A program made the position numbers and the translations under genes. DNA of 64,000 nucleotides from Vreelandella songnenensis (GTDB lineage: Bacteria > Pseudomonadota > Gammaproteobacteria > Pseudomonadales > Halomonadaceae): contig NZ_PVTK01000001.1 of assembly GCF_003002925.1 (NCBI RefSeq), positions 248,001 to 312,000 on the forward strand. Reading direction: 5' to 3'. Every line of letters begins with the position of its first letter. Within the stretch, counting starts at the first letter, position 1. The notes under the pieces are model-generated. The model worked only from the letters and a program-made list of their open reading frames with translations, searched no databases and was not told the DNA's origin. Below are positions 46,550 through 55,191 of the stretch, piece by piece.

Positions 46550-46966
46550 TCAATCGAGGTTTTTCCAGAAAGGGAATGGCGTGTCTTCCTGTAAATGCCG
46601 CAACTCCGGTTGATGGGTTTGCGCAATCTGCGTTACCCGCTTTACACCCTCTTCCAGCAGATGCACCTCTATCTGCCGGCGGTCGTCGCGCCCTCGCCGC
46701 CGCTCGACCAGCCCCAGCTGCTCGCAGCGGTCAATCAAGGCCACGACACCGTGATGCTTGGCTTGAAGACGCTCGGCAAGCTCACCTACGGTTGCCCAGT
46801 CTCTTTGCGGAAAACCGCGCAGATGCAGCAGCAGTTGATACTGCAGGGCCGTCAATCCATGACGACGGCATATATCTTCACTGTGGCGCAGAAAGCAGCG
46901 CAGCCGGTAACGAAATTGCGACAGCTGTTCGAAGTCGCTTTTATCAAGGGAGGATTGCTGGCTCAT
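46550..46966 (-). CDS. MarR-family transcriptional regulator
   Basis: A 138-residue winged-helix repressor from the ATG at 46964-46966; a GTG start 12 codons upstream is possible. Motifs are LSQFRYRLRCFLRHSEDICR, HGLTALQYQLLLHLRGFP, the recognition helix in LAERLQAKHHGVVALIDRCE and the wing VERRRGRDDRRQIEVHLLEE. It is divergent from the second YIP1 gene. The palindrome at 47038-47052 lies in the gap, so this protein may control that gene and perhaps its paralogue at 37343. Confidence 0.9.
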   Translation of the reverse strand: MSQQSSLDKSDFEQLSQFRYRLRCFLRHSEDICRRHGLTALQYQLLLHLRGFPQRDWATVGELAERLQAKHHGVVALIDRCEQLGLVERRRGRDDRRQIEVHLLEEGVKRVTQIAQTHQPELRHLQEDTPFPFWKNLD

Positions 46967-47037
46967 GCTTTCAATTCTCTTTGTCAGAGGCTGATCGGTC
47001 ACTTGGGTAGTAGACAGGGGTTCTTTTGAAAAAACAA

Positions 47038-47052
47038 CATCACGCCATGATA
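47038..47052. promoter_or_regulatory. Palindromic operator candidate shared with the other YIP1 gene
   Basis: CATCACGCCATGATA matches the perfect palindrome TATCACGACGTGATA upstream of the paralogue (37285-37299) at 12 of 15 positions. A possible -35 (TTGAAA, 47026-47031) precedes it. A second small palindrome GGCATCATGCC lies at 47059-47069. Confidence 0.5.
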
Positions 47053-47107
47053 CATATAGGCATCATGCCCATAGCCATCGAGTTTATCTCTACAGCAGGA
47101 GTCTGAA

Positions 47108-47674
47108 ATGAATGCACTGACGTTATTCAAGCTGCCGTTCAGCCACCGTGCCGGTTGGAAAGAGCTTCAAGCGTCCTCCCCTTCCATTGCTTTACTCGCG
47201 TGGTTCGTGGTCTTGCCCATGGCGCTCTTGCCACCTGTCATGCTCTATTTTGCAGGCACCCATTATGGGGATGCGTTCATGGCCGGTTTTGCCGATCGGG
47301 AGTGGCGCTTCATCACCACGGTCATCTTTCTTGCGGAGCTGGTAAGCTTCTTTGTCCTGGGATGGGTAATACACGCAGTCGTCAACGGTACCGAAGCGCT
47401 ATCCATCCGCTATCAGGATGCCTATCTACTGGCAGCCCTTGCCCCACTGCCGCTGTTCGTATCGTCGCTGGTACTGCTGATACCCAGTTTATGGGTCAAC
47501 GTTGGGGTCATACTCGCGGCGCTGGGCGTTTCCTGCAGCATGCTTTACCACGGGTTACAGGCCCTTTGTACCCACAAGGCATTTGATATGGTTACCATTT
47601 CAGTTACCTACACCATCATGGCGGCATGCGCTCTGGGATGGGGGGTCCTGTTTGCGCTTATCTGGGCTTACTGA
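47108..47674 (+). CDS. YIP1-family inner membrane protein (paralogue 2)
   Basis: A 188-residue membrane protein with the same length and segment order as the gene at 37343. Shared stretches are AGTHYGD, FADREWRFITTVIFLAEL, DAYLLAALAPLPL, YHGLQALC and the ending WAY. The copies differ throughout, so this is an older duplication rather than a recent one. AGGAG precedes the ATG. It is divergent from the MarR regulator. Function unknown. Confidence 0.8.
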   Translation: MNALTLFKLPFSHRAGWKELQASSPSIALLAWFVVLPMALLPPVMLYFAGTHYGDAFMAGFADREWRFITTVIFLAELVSFFVLGWVIHAVVNGTEALSIRYQDAYLLAALAPLPLFVSSLVLLIPSLWVNVGVILAALGVSCSMLYHGLQALCTHKAFDMVTISVTYTIMAACALGWGVLFALIWAY

Positions 47675-47798
47675 ATACCAACACTGCACCTACGTTTGCC
47701 GAGACATGCAATGCTGTCTAGTCTGTGAAGAGTCATGAACGATGCAATCGCACTGGTCATGTCTATCGCAGTACCCAAATCATAAGGAGAGTGGCGCT

Positions 47799-48287
47799 AT
47801 GTCCAGCCCGGAACATAAGCAGAAGATCTGGAAGATGATCAAGGATATCAAAGTCGGCATGCTGGTCACCATGGACCACGACACGCCCCGCGCGCGGCCC
47901 ATGCATCTGGTGCAGGAAGAGTACGACGGCACGCTATGGTTCTACACCCGCCGCAGCGCCGAAAAGGTGTTTGAAACCGAAAGTGATCATGACGTGTGCC
48001 TGAGCTTCTCCGACCAGGATGATGGCGTGTACGTTTCGCTTTCCGGCAAGGCCAACTTGAACGATGACCGCGAGCTGATTCACAAGTACTGGAATCCCTT
48101 CGTGGCCGCCTGGTTCCCGGAAGGCAAGGACGACCCGGACGTCACGCTTCTGGAAATCAAGGTCGAGATGGGCGAGCACTGGAAATCCAAGGAGAGCAAG
48201 ACCTACCAGCTCTACGAGATTGCCAAGGCCAACCTCAAGAAAGATGCCACCCCGGATCTTGGTGAAAATGAAAAATTCGGTGGTTGA
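47799..48287 (+). CDS. Pyridoxamine 5'-phosphate oxidase-family protein (general stress protein 26 type)
   Basis: A 162-residue FMN-binding split-barrel protein. The ATG at 47799 has AAGGAGA upstream. Family features are MLVTMDHDTPRARPMHLVQE, then LWFYTRRSAEKVFETESDHD and SFSDQDDGVYVSLSGKANLN, with the C-terminal LEIKVEMGEHWKSKESKTYQ. This branch is usually linked to stress responses rather than vitamin B6 synthesis. A strong terminator lies 10 bases after the stop. Confidence 0.9.
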   Translation: MSSPEHKQKIWKMIKDIKVGMLVTMDHDTPRARPMHLVQEEYDGTLWFYTRRSAEKVFETESDHDVCLSFSDQDDGVYVSLSGKANLNDDRELIHKYWNPFVAAWFPEGKDDPDVTLLEIKVEMGEHWKSKESKTYQLYEIAKANLKKDATPDLGENEKFGG

Positions 48288-48813
48288 TTCATTCGTAAAG
48301 CGCCCTGTTCACCGGGCGCTTTTTCGTTGCCTGGCCCTGGTGCTGCTCGGCGCTGGCCCGGCGTGGGCCTCCGAATCCGGTGAGTGCGAGCCCACGGAAC
48401 AGCAGCAGGCGATGCTCGACCTGGTCAACGAGGCGCGACGCGAAGCCCGCCAGTGCGGCGAGCAATCCTTTGATTCGGTAGCGCCGCTTACCTGGAGTTG
48501 CAAGCTGCACGAGGCCGCCAAGGCGCACTCTGAAGATATGGCCGAGAAGGAATACTTCAGCCATACAAGCCCCGAAGGCGTGGGGATCGAGCAGCGCGTG
48601 GAAACCCAAGGCTATACGTGGCGCGCCGTGGGTGAAAACATCGCCGCCGGCCACCCGTCAGCCGCCGGCGCGGTGGAGGGCTGGCTACAAAGCCCCGGCC
48701 ACTGCAGCAATATCATGAACAGCGCCTTTACCCAGATGGGCATGGCGAAAGCCGATAACCCCCAAACGCGCTACAACCACTACTGGACCCAGGCCCTGGG
48801 CCAGCCCCGCTAA
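48268..48813 (+). CDS. Secreted CAP/SCP-domain protein
   Basis: A 181-residue exported protein from the ATG at 48268, which overlaps the previous gene by 20 bases. The signal peptide is RALFRCLALVLLGAGPAWA. The CAP (SCP/PR-1) domain follows with LDLVNEARREARQCGEQSFD, the histidine motif KAHSEDMAEKEYFSHTSPEG, GENIAAGH and GWLQSPGHCSNIMN. Bacterial CAP proteins are extracellular or periplasmic and of uncertain role. Oddly, an intrinsic terminator for the upstream gene lies within the first twenty codons. Confidence 0.87.
   Translation: MKNSVVDSFVKRPVHRALFRCLALVLLGAGPAWASESGECEPTEQQQAMLDLVNEARREARQCGEQSFDSVAPLTWSCKLHEAAKAHSEDMAEKEYFSHTSPEGVGIEQRVETQGYTWRAVGENIAAGHPSAAGAVEGWLQSPGHCSNIMNSAFTQMGMAKADNPQTRYNHYWTQALGQPR
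48297..48324 (+). terminator. Strong intrinsic terminator inside the CAP gene start
   Basis: AAAGCGCCC at 48297-48305 pairs with GGGCGCTTT at 48314-48322 around TGTTCACC, then further T. It ends the pyridoxamine-oxidase-like gene but falls within the coding start of the CAP gene. Confidence 0.85.
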
Positions 48814-48844
48814 CGCCCCACTCCTACCGGCTTGATGGCATCCG

Positions 48845-49345
48845 CTATTGAGCCGGTGTCAAATCGCCATAGTGCACCGCCGTTACCGCGTTCTTGGGTG
48901 AACCATCCACCAGCTTGGTGCTGTAGGTCAGGTACACGAACGTCTCGGTTTCAGCATCGTGCATGCGCACCACGCGCATGTTCTTGAACAGCATCGAGCG
49001 GCGCTGGGTGAAGATCACTTCCTGCTCGTTAACCTCTGCCGGGTCAAAGATGATCTCGCCGGTTTGCCGGCAGGCCACGCTCGCCTCGCTGGCTTCCTCG
49101 GCAAGCCCTACGGCCCCTGAAAGACCGCCAATCTGGGAGTAGGAAATATAGCAGGAGATTCCCTGCACCTTGGGGTCATCGAAGCGTTCCACTTCAATGG
49201 TGTTATTCGGCCCCAGCATGCGAAATTCCGTGCGCACGCTGCCGATATGGGCATCCTGGGCAAGCAGCGTGGCGGGCAGCAGCGCCAGCAGGGCGGCAAG
49301 CGAACCAACGGCAGCGCCTCGAGACAACAACGGGAGCTTGGGCAT
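48845..49345 (-). CDS. creA: CreA-family periplasmic protein
   Basis: A 166-residue protein with a signal peptide of about 30 residues (ending ATLLAQD). Conserved CreA segments are HIGSVRTEFRMLGPNNTIEV, DDPKVQGISCYISYSQIGG, EASVACRQTG and FKNMRVVRMHDAETETFVYL. The two cysteines are in positions seen in the family. CreA is widespread but its function is unknown. It is convergent with the CAP gene, with a 31-base gap. Confidence 0.92.
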   Translation of the reverse strand: MPKLPLLSRGAAVGSLAALLALLPATLLAQDAHIGSVRTEFRMLGPNNTIEVERFDDPKVQGISCYISYSQIGGLSGAVGLAEEASEASVACRQTGEIIFDPAEVNEQEVIFTQRRSMLFKNMRVVRMHDAETETFVYLTYSTKLVDGSPKNAVTAVHYGDLTPAQ

Positions 49346-49413
49346 AAACGTGACTTCCTTGGGCGTTAATATGAAGGGGATGAGAGAGTATCAAGTTAGA
49401 AGCCCAACAGGGA

Positions 49414-49441
49414 AACGCGCCGGCAGTACGCCCGGCGCGTT
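49414..49441 (-). terminator. Intrinsic hairpin downstream of the DUF333 lipoprotein gene
   Basis: AACGCGCCGG at 49414-49423 and CCGGCGCGTT at 49432-49441 form a perfect 10-base-pair stem with an eight-base loop. It follows the lipoprotein gene on the minus strand, with a short T stretch beyond. Confidence 0.75.
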
Positions 49442-49480
49442 ATCAATCGATTCACGGCATGGCGGTATACGGCTACGTAT

Positions 49481-49720
49481 TCAGTGAACGCGCAACCCTT
49501 CCGTCTGATACAGCAGATTGACCTCTACCACCCGCCCTTCCACCAGGTGGCAATACTGGCGCGTCTCGCCCGCTTCCTGACGCGTGCGCACTTCGCCGCC
49601 CTCCTGCTCACAGTAATTGACGGCGATCTGCTGCGCCTGTTCAGCGCCCGCGGTAGTGCCCTGGGTCGAACACCCGGCCAGTACCATCCCTATCAAGACC
49701 AACAGGCCATAACGAGCCAT
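49481..49720 (-). CDS. DUF333-domain lipoprotein
   Basis: A 79-residue small lipoprotein. The signal sequence ends in the lipobox LAGC, with Cys17 as the lipid-anchored residue. The mature part has the DUF333 pattern AVNYCEQEGGEVRTRQEAGE, then QYCHLVEGRVVEVNLLY, with two cysteines. Relatives are often called putative hemolysin without evidence; I would not carry that name over. GGGAGAAG precedes the start. Confidence 0.88.
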   Translation of the reverse strand: MARYGLLVLIGMVLAGCSTQGTTAGAEQAQQIAVNYCEQEGGEVRTRQEAGETRQYCHLVEGRVVEVNLLYQTEGLRVH

Positions 49721-49972
49721 GCGCTTCTCCCTTTGTGTTAATGCGTTGAGCGGGTGGTTGGCAGCGCCGATAAGGCCTGCGCTCTGTTCACTATAGTCAA
49801 CGTTTGCGCTTTCAAGCCATGGGCAAGACGGTCATCATCTGAGCGGCAATAAGGCACCTGCACGGTATTCACAACCTGCATAGATGCTATGCAGATATCG
49901 GCAATTAGTGAATGGCTCGCCAATGCTATAGTGGGCTCATTCACAACTGCCGAGTATTCTCCCGGAGTTTCT

Positions 49973-50704
49973 GTGCGCGCTATTTCCTATCTAATCCGCC
50001 CCGAAATCTTTACCGCTCACCCGGCGTACCGCCGGGGCGTGGTGGCTTTTTCGGGCCTGGACAACTCTCGACCCCATCCGCAATTGACGCAGCTACTTCG
50101 CGAGAGTGAGCAGCTCTTGCGAACCCGGATATCGGGCAATCCCGCCGATGTTCCAGAAATGGCAGCTTGGCGCGACGCTTACCGCCAGTTTGGTGCCAAG
50201 CCTTCCGAGCACCGCAGTTCCATCGAGGCTCTGGCTCGTCGCGTACTCAAGCCCAGCAACCTTCCAGACATCAACCCGCTCGTTGATATCGGCAACCTGC
50301 TTTCACTGCGTTACAGACTGCCAGCCGGGGTGCACCCTATCGGCGAAGACACTACTTCCATCGAATTGCGCGAAGCGAACGAGCATGACCGATTTCTGCC
50401 GAATGTCGGTGAAGAAACGGAAACCATTCCCCCTGGCGAAATCGTGCTCACCGAAGGCGCTCGCGTGCTGACTCGGCGCTGGACATGGCGACAGGCAGGC
50501 GATACCCGCACACTGCCTACTACCTCTACGGTATTTTTCAATATCGACGGGCTTCCCCCCACGAGCGAAGACCAGGTAACCGCCGCGATTGCGGATGCCA
50601 TCGACCTGGTGGAACGCTATTGTGGCGGCACACGCGTTGGCCACGCCGTGCTCGACGCCACGCGCCCGAGCGCGGTGTTTCAGATTGATCAAGACATCTC
50701 ATGA
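49973..50704 (+). CDS. B3/4 (phenylalanyl-tRNA synthetase-like) domain protein
   Basis: A 243-residue protein. I chose the GTG at 49973, which has CGGAG upstream and begins VRAISYLIRPEIFTAHPAYR; the frame remains open to 49889. The domain resembles the B3/4 editing domain of phenylalanyl-tRNA synthetase beta: EMAAWRDAYRQFGAKPSEHR, NPLVDIGNLLSLRYRLPAGV and VFFNIDGLPP. Such stand-alone proteins may remove mischarged amino acids from tRNA or act on other adducts; not shown here. It overlaps the LysR regulator gene by four bases (ATGA). Confidence 0.86.
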   Translation: MRAISYLIRPEIFTAHPAYRRGVVAFSGLDNSRPHPQLTQLLRESEQLLRTRISGNPADVPEMAAWRDAYRQFGAKPSEHRSSIEALARRVLKPSNLPDINPLVDIGNLLSLRYRLPAGVHPIGEDTTSIELREANEHDRFLPNVGEETETIPPGEIVLTEGARVLTRRWTWRQAGDTRTLPTTSTVFFNIDGLPPTSEDQVTAAIADAIDLVERYCGGTRVGHAVLDATRPSAVFQIDQDIS

Positions 50705-51645
50705 ATCCTGCCTTCAAGAACCTGAGCATCTCTCAGCTCACCGCGCTGGTCACGATTCTGGAGGTGCGTAATTTAAGCCATGCAGCACGACGCCTGGGCA
50801 CTAGCCAGTCTACCCTGAGCCGAAGCCTGACACAGTTTCGCAAGGCGCTGGGCGACCCCCTGATGGTGCGCCAGGGCCGCGAGTATGTACTGACCGAACG
50901 TGCGCTGGCACTGGTAGAGCCGATGCAGGCCGTGCTCGAACAGCTTCAGAGCATCACGGCTACGCCAGATTTTCTGCCACATGAGTGCCAGCGCCGTTTC
51001 ACCATGGCAGGCTCTGACCATGTTGCCCAATACATACTGCCAAGCCTGCTTGAAGATCTGGCATCAATGGCACCCGGCGTGAGTATCGATTTCGTCTCCT
51101 GGCAGGCCAATCGCTTCGATTGGCTCGTCAGTGGCTCTGTCGACCTGATTACCAGCATGGTCGAAGACGCGCCTGACGATATCCATGGCCGGGTGATCGG
51201 CGAGGATGTCGCCGTTTGCTGCATGCGCGGGGATCACCCGCTGGCAGCTACTAAAAATCTGACTCTCGACCAGTTTCTGGGCTGGCCCCATATGAAGATC
51301 AGTGCTGGAGGAGACAAGGACAGCTTTGTCGATGCTTACCTGCACCACAAAGGCTTGGCGCGTGAATTGCGGCTGACAGTGCCCTATTACTCTGCCGCGA
51401 TGACCGCCTTGCAGGGTAGCGATATGCTGCTGGTACTACCCGAGCACATTGCCCAGACCTGGACCGAGCAGGCAAATCTTACCTGGCGCCCGCTAACGTT
51501 TCTCGATCACCGATTCCGCTACTGGGTGGCGTGGCACAGGCGTACTCATACCTCACAGGAACAACAGTGGTTCCGCCACTTCGTCTACCAACATTGTCGA
51601 GGATCGCAGTTCCTGAGCCCCAGCGGCTTGGCCAACGACGCGTGA
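50701..51645 (+). CDS. LysR-family transcriptional regulator
   Basis: A 314-residue regulator. The N-terminal helix-turn-helix is SISQLTALVTILEVRNLSHA, then ARRLGTSQSTLSRSLTQFRK. The effector domain runs from about residue 95 (RRFTMAGSDHVAQYILPSLL). It is coupled to the B3/4 gene upstream and followed after 72 bases by an RhtB-type exporter gene, which may be its target. The effector is unknown. Confidence 0.93.
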   Translation: MNPAFKNLSISQLTALVTILEVRNLSHAARRLGTSQSTLSRSLTQFRKALGDPLMVRQGREYVLTERALALVEPMQAVLEQLQSITATPDFLPHECQRRFTMAGSDHVAQYILPSLLEDLASMAPGVSIDFVSWQANRFDWLVSGSVDLITSMVEDAPDDIHGRVIGEDVAVCCMRGDHPLAATKNLTLDQFLGWPHMKISAGGDKDSFVDAYLHHKGLARELRLTVPYYSAAMTALQGSDMLLVLPEHIAQTWTEQANLTWRPLTFLDHRFRYWVAWHRRTHTSQEQQWFRHFVYQHCRGSQFLSPSGLANDA

Positions 51646-51717
51646 CGCCAGGTGATTCAAGCTCGTCTGTGCCCTTTATGGCATCAATAAGCCCTTGCCC
51701 AACGTAAAGAGAACCCC

Positions 51718-52344
51718 ATGTTAACGCTGGAACAATTTTCCGGATTCCTTGTAGCGGCGCTTCTTATCACCGCCACGCCTGGCCCTGACAACCTGATGGT
51801 GCTGGGCATGGGTATATCCAACGGACGCAGGCAAGGAATCGCCTTTGGCCTGGGCTGTGCGGCAGGCTGCTTGAGCCACACGCTCCTGGCCGTGGTCGGC
51901 GTCAGTGCGCTGATTGCAGCCTCTCCTACCGCCTTCACGCTGCTGAAAACCGTGGGCGGATTGTATCTGGTCTGGCTGGGGATCAACGCCTGGCGCAGCA
52001 GCGGTTCAGCAGGCGTGAAAACCGTGGGAACAGTGGAAAGCTCGTTGAGTAGCCTGTTTCTCAAAGGCTGCATCGCCAACGCGATCAATCCCAAGGTGGT
52101 GCTCTTCTTCCTATCCTTTCTCCCGCAATTCGTGGTCGCCACCCACGGTCAGGTTCCCATGCAGCTGGCGGCATTGGGCCTGACCTTCACCTTGCAGGCC
52201 GCCGTACTGTTCTCTTTGCTAGGCTACTTTTCCGGCGCCGTTGGTCAATGGCTTACCAGACAGCGTAAGGCCAGCGTAATCCTTGACCGCGTTACTGGCA
52301 GCATTTTCATGGGGCTGGGCTTGAGGTTAATAATTCCAGGTTGA
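51718..52344 (+). CDS. LysE/RhtB-family amino acid exporter
   Basis: A 208-residue inner-membrane exporter with about six membrane segments. Family marks are LITATPGPDNLMVLGMGISN near the start, GLYLVWLGINAWRSS in the middle, INPKVVLFFLSFLPQFV, and a final GSIFMGLGLRLII. Members export amino acids such as homoserine, threonine or leucine; the substrate is not predictable here. It follows the LysR regulator. It is the last GC-rich chromosomal gene before the accessory region. Confidence 0.92.
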   Translation: MLTLEQFSGFLVAALLITATPGPDNLMVLGMGISNGRRQGIAFGLGCAAGCLSHTLLAVVGVSALIAASPTAFTLLKTVGGLYLVWLGINAWRSSGSAGVKTVGTVESSLSSLFLKGCIANAINPKVVLFFLSFLPQFVVATHGQVPMQLAALGLTFTLQAAVLFSLLGYFSGAVGQWLTRQRKASVILDRVTGSIFMGLGLRLIIPG

Positions 52345-52656
52345 TGCCGCGTATGCACGGTAGTAGTGGGGGCATGATTGATTGGGGTGTTGAAGGTAAA
52401 GGCCCTGGCAGGAGTCTAAAATACACTATAAGCAAATGATCTTAAAAAACAATTTATTAAATTGTAAAGAGGCAATATACCACCTCGTATACCATCCCTC
52501 CTCACAACCCACTGACGACCCACTGACGACCTCACATTGGATATCATCGTGCTATTCGTGGCAAATATGGATTGCTTATAGTCAAAAGCGATATTTTAGA
52601 AAAAAACAATGTAACGAGCGCGTGCTTTCGAGCGTCCTAATTGCCAAATTGTTAGT
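52345..52656. other. Junction between chromosome and AT-rich accessory region
   Basis: No credible gene; the ORF at 52436-52699 has no family features and runs into the opposite gene. Base composition falls sharply from about 52420. Two exact copies of the 11-mer CCCACTGACGA stand in tandem at 52508-52518 and 52519-52529. No tRNA or integrase is seen. This is where the element's left end should lie. Confidence 0.5.
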
Positions 52657-53778
52657 TCAGTTCTGGACATGCTGCTTTCTGGCCAACTCTTGCTCATGAA
52701 TCATTTTTTTTGCTTTTTCTAGATCACCTTTCGAAGGCTCGGGCAGGTCTTGAAACCATTCTCCCCACCGATTCATTAGTGCATTAATTGAGATCTCATC
52801 ATAGCTGCCACGGTGAAGCTGACCATTTATAATAGGGGCAAGCTCGTTGGCCAGTGATTTGTTTTCCATGTGACGCTTGAAAACCCAAATATAGATGTCA
52901 ACCAACTCCAAGCCAACACTATCTGTACCAGCGGTGCATGTGATTGGAATAGTAGGCATATGGGTTAAATTCATTTCAGGTAAGCCTGGGCCGATGGCCC
53001 AAGGGACATCACGAGCCTCATGATAAAAATTAGCTATATACTCCTGAGCAGCATTAAATTGTGATTGTCTATCAACAATCACCTTACTGGCCTTTGTTTT
53101 TGCTTTTCCCAAACGAGAAGCTATTCCATGCATGACGGATTGGAACCCAACAAGGTTCGGCGATATTTGCAAAGCATCTTTCTTAGTGTCTACGTTATAA
53201 GAAATAGCATCGACATTGCTGACCACCCAAGACAAGCCATCCGTTATTATTTCTTGAGATCTAGCATCAGGTATGTCACTGACTCGCTCCAAAATAGTTT
53301 CGCAAACTTCGATCAAAAGCTTTTGTGCTTTTTGATCGTTAGCACTTATTCGTGCGTCCCAAGCCATTTTTAAAGTTTTCTCATCAAAAAGATATGCAAC
53401 TTTAATTAAAAGAACATATCTTAATGGCGTCCAATAGGCATTCCAAGGTACGGCAGGGTTCATGCCTTGATCGAATACTTGGTCAAAAAAACTGATTAAG
53501 GCATGGTCTGCCTTGGCAACTCGGTAGAGATCAAAACCAAGACCATACTTTTTCTTAATCTTATTGATCTCTTGAGCTATTTCGACTAAACGTCCATTCC
53601 CCAGATCAGCCGCATGCAGCCTTTCAACTCCAAGTCTTTTTCGGAGAGGCTTTAAATCTTGTTCGGCAAGCAAATCTAAATTTAATTTCGAACGTAAGAC
53701 TCCATAATATAAAAAAGGCTGGGACTCATCGAACAGATTCAAACCTGTATGCCCACTTTCATCTATATAAAAATACAC
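52657..53778 (-). CDS. DUF3800-domain protein
   Basis: A 373-residue protein starting at the GTG 53776-53778 behind a strong AGGAGGG site. The DUF3800 family has an RNase H-like fold; its marks here are the N-terminal YIDESGHTG with the acidic pair, a central SKVIVDRQSQFNAAQEYIAN strand, and the C-terminal TDSVGLELVDIYIWVFKRHM. DUF3800 genes are frequent in phages, mobile elements and defence islands; biochemical activity is unproven. It is the last gene of a three-gene AT-rich unit, 43 bases after the HNH gene. Confidence 0.85.
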   Translation of the reverse strand: MYFYIDESGHTGLNLFDESQPFLYYGVLRSKLNLDLLAEQDLKPLRKRLGVERLHAADLGNGRLVEIAQEINKIKKKYGLGFDLYRVAKADHALISFFDQVFDQGMNPAVPWNAYWTPLRYVLLIKVAYLFDEKTLKMAWDARISANDQKAQKLLIEVCETILERVSDIPDARSQEIITDGLSWVVSNVDAISYNVDTKKDALQISPNLVGFQSVMHGIASRLGKAKTKASKVIVDRQSQFNAAQEYIANFYHEARDVPWAIGPGLPEMNLTHMPTIPITCTAGTDSVGLELVDIYIWVFKRHMENKSLANELAPIINGQLHRGSYDEISINALMNRWGEWFQDLPEPSKGDLEKAKKMIHEQELARKQHVQN

Positions 53779-53821
53779 TTTACCCTCCTAGAAAATTATA
53801 TAGCATTCAGCGGCTATTCCG

Positions 53822-55111
53822 CTACAATATTTTATCAGTCTTTTCTTTCTCAAAATTAATATTAAAACTTAACTCTCGTTCAACATTTTGAGAGAAGTCA
53901 ATATATTCAAACCCTTCTTTTGACTTAACATGATTAAAGCAGTTCAAAAAATCTTCATAATCTTCTTCACTCAAAAAATCCCTACTGTCTTTATCAGAGA
54001 ATGGGACAATAAAAATATACATATAGAATGTAAATCTAAACTCTCCAACTAAGTACGGTAGTTTTTTATTATTATTATTTCTTAAATACAAATTCAGCTC
54101 TGGTCGTTTAGTAAAAAAATCATAGCTATTTAAAACAGCTATTTTCGGCAAGGCAGTAGCCTCCTTTTCATCTTTAATCCATCTAATAGTTTCACAAAAG
54201 TGGCTTACATGCTCCGAACCAATAACGCTTAAAGAAAACTTACACAACGTCTTGTAAATATTTTGTATTTTTATTTTGTTCCCGGTTCTGAAGACTGTAC
54301 TTTCAGGTGTACCACTCTTTTCTCCACTTATAGAATCACTAACAACTGCAATTGATAAATTGTTTTCATTACTTTGATAAAAATGGAAATCAATTCCTTT
54401 CATTTCCGGGACTTCATTTTTTTTGTTCTTTATTCCAAACATCGTCCTTGCTAAATCGTGATAATAGATAAAGTCTCTTTCGATATTCTCGTCGAAAAAC
54501 TTATTACAGTTATCGCACTCCTCGTTTAGTATAAGCTTTTTATTTCCAAGAGCTTCCGATATCGCATGAGCCTCCTGTGTAAAACTGACATCTGAAATCC
54601 CGCGCTGACAGAACCTACAAATTCGTTTATTTTTTTGCCCTTCGCCAATCTTTATTTTTTTATCTTTATCCAAATCAAATGTTATAATTTCATAATTATC
54701 CAGTACATCACCAAAAAATTTCTGCAATTGCTCCTCGTTTAAGCTGCTTTTACGACCATTAAGAATGTCTAACTCTTCTTCTAAATTATATTTTTGTTTT
54801 GTATTAAGCTCTATCGGAGGCAAGATAAAAAACCATTCATCTTGTTCTAATTTTCCGAATCTTGCACCTAGCTTTTGAACTGAAGGCAATACACTTTTAT
54901 ATTTTTCAATAAATACTTTAAGTCTTGCTTGGAATAAAGTTGTGTACTTCTGTTTATAATCAACACTGACCTCTTGTTTATCGACATCAAATTTAGCATC
55001 AAATACATAAAGTAAGTCAGTAATAATCTCACTCTGCTCTGAGGTGTAGCCAATATCAAGAATCCCTCCTAGCTGGCTTGTTGAAAAAAATAAAATCCCG
55101 AAGTTATTCAT
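53822..55111 (-). CDS. HNH-type zinc nuclease protein
   Basis: A 429-residue protein whose centre carries an HNH nuclease module: CRFCQRG (Cys165, Cys168), QEAHAISEALGN (His182, Asn190) and ECDNCNKFF (Cys199, Cys202, Asn203), the arrangement of zinc-bound HNH_5-like nucleases. The N-terminal 160 and C-terminal 200 residues are not recognised and may recognise the target or bind the ATPase. The gene is strongly AT-rich, with AAGGGAAG before the ATG, and lies 80 bases downstream of the ATPase gene. An ATPase plus HNH pair recalls the Septu defence type (PtuA-PtuB), but the ATPase here is of another subtype. Confidence 0.82.
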   Translation of the reverse strand: MNNFGILFFSTSQLGGILDIGYTSEQSEIITDLLYVFDAKFDVDKQEVSVDYKQKYTTLFQARLKVFIEKYKSVLPSVQKLGARFGKLEQDEWFFILPPIELNTKQKYNLEEELDILNGRKSSLNEEQLQKFFGDVLDNYEIITFDLDKDKKIKIGEGQKNKRICRFCQRGISDVSFTQEAHAISEALGNKKLILNEECDNCNKFFDENIERDFIYYHDLARTMFGIKNKKNEVPEMKGIDFHFYQSNENNLSIAVVSDSISGEKSGTPESTVFRTGNKIKIQNIYKTLCKFSLSVIGSEHVSHFCETIRWIKDEKEATALPKIAVLNSYDFFTKRPELNLYLRNNNNKKLPYLVGEFRFTFYMYIFIVPFSDKDSRDFLSEEDYEDFLNCFNHVKSKEGFEYIDFSQNVERELSFNINFEKEKTDKIL

Positions 55112-55191
55112 CGTCTTCCCTTATAATATATATACTAATTCAGGTGCGCCTAGGGCGTCATCTAAAACAATTCTTTATGCACATTCATTTA

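Noticed and set aside
49481..49720. Hemolysin name for the small lipoprotein
   Set aside because: DUF333 proteins carry this name in databases without evidence; nothing here suggests a toxin.
52345..52656. tRNA fragment as attachment site
   Set aside because: I looked for a T-arm and CCA-adjacent stem and found none on either strand.
52436..52699. 87-codon ORF at the chromosome-island junction
   Set aside because: No ribosome site or family features, and it overlaps the end of the DUF3800 gene.
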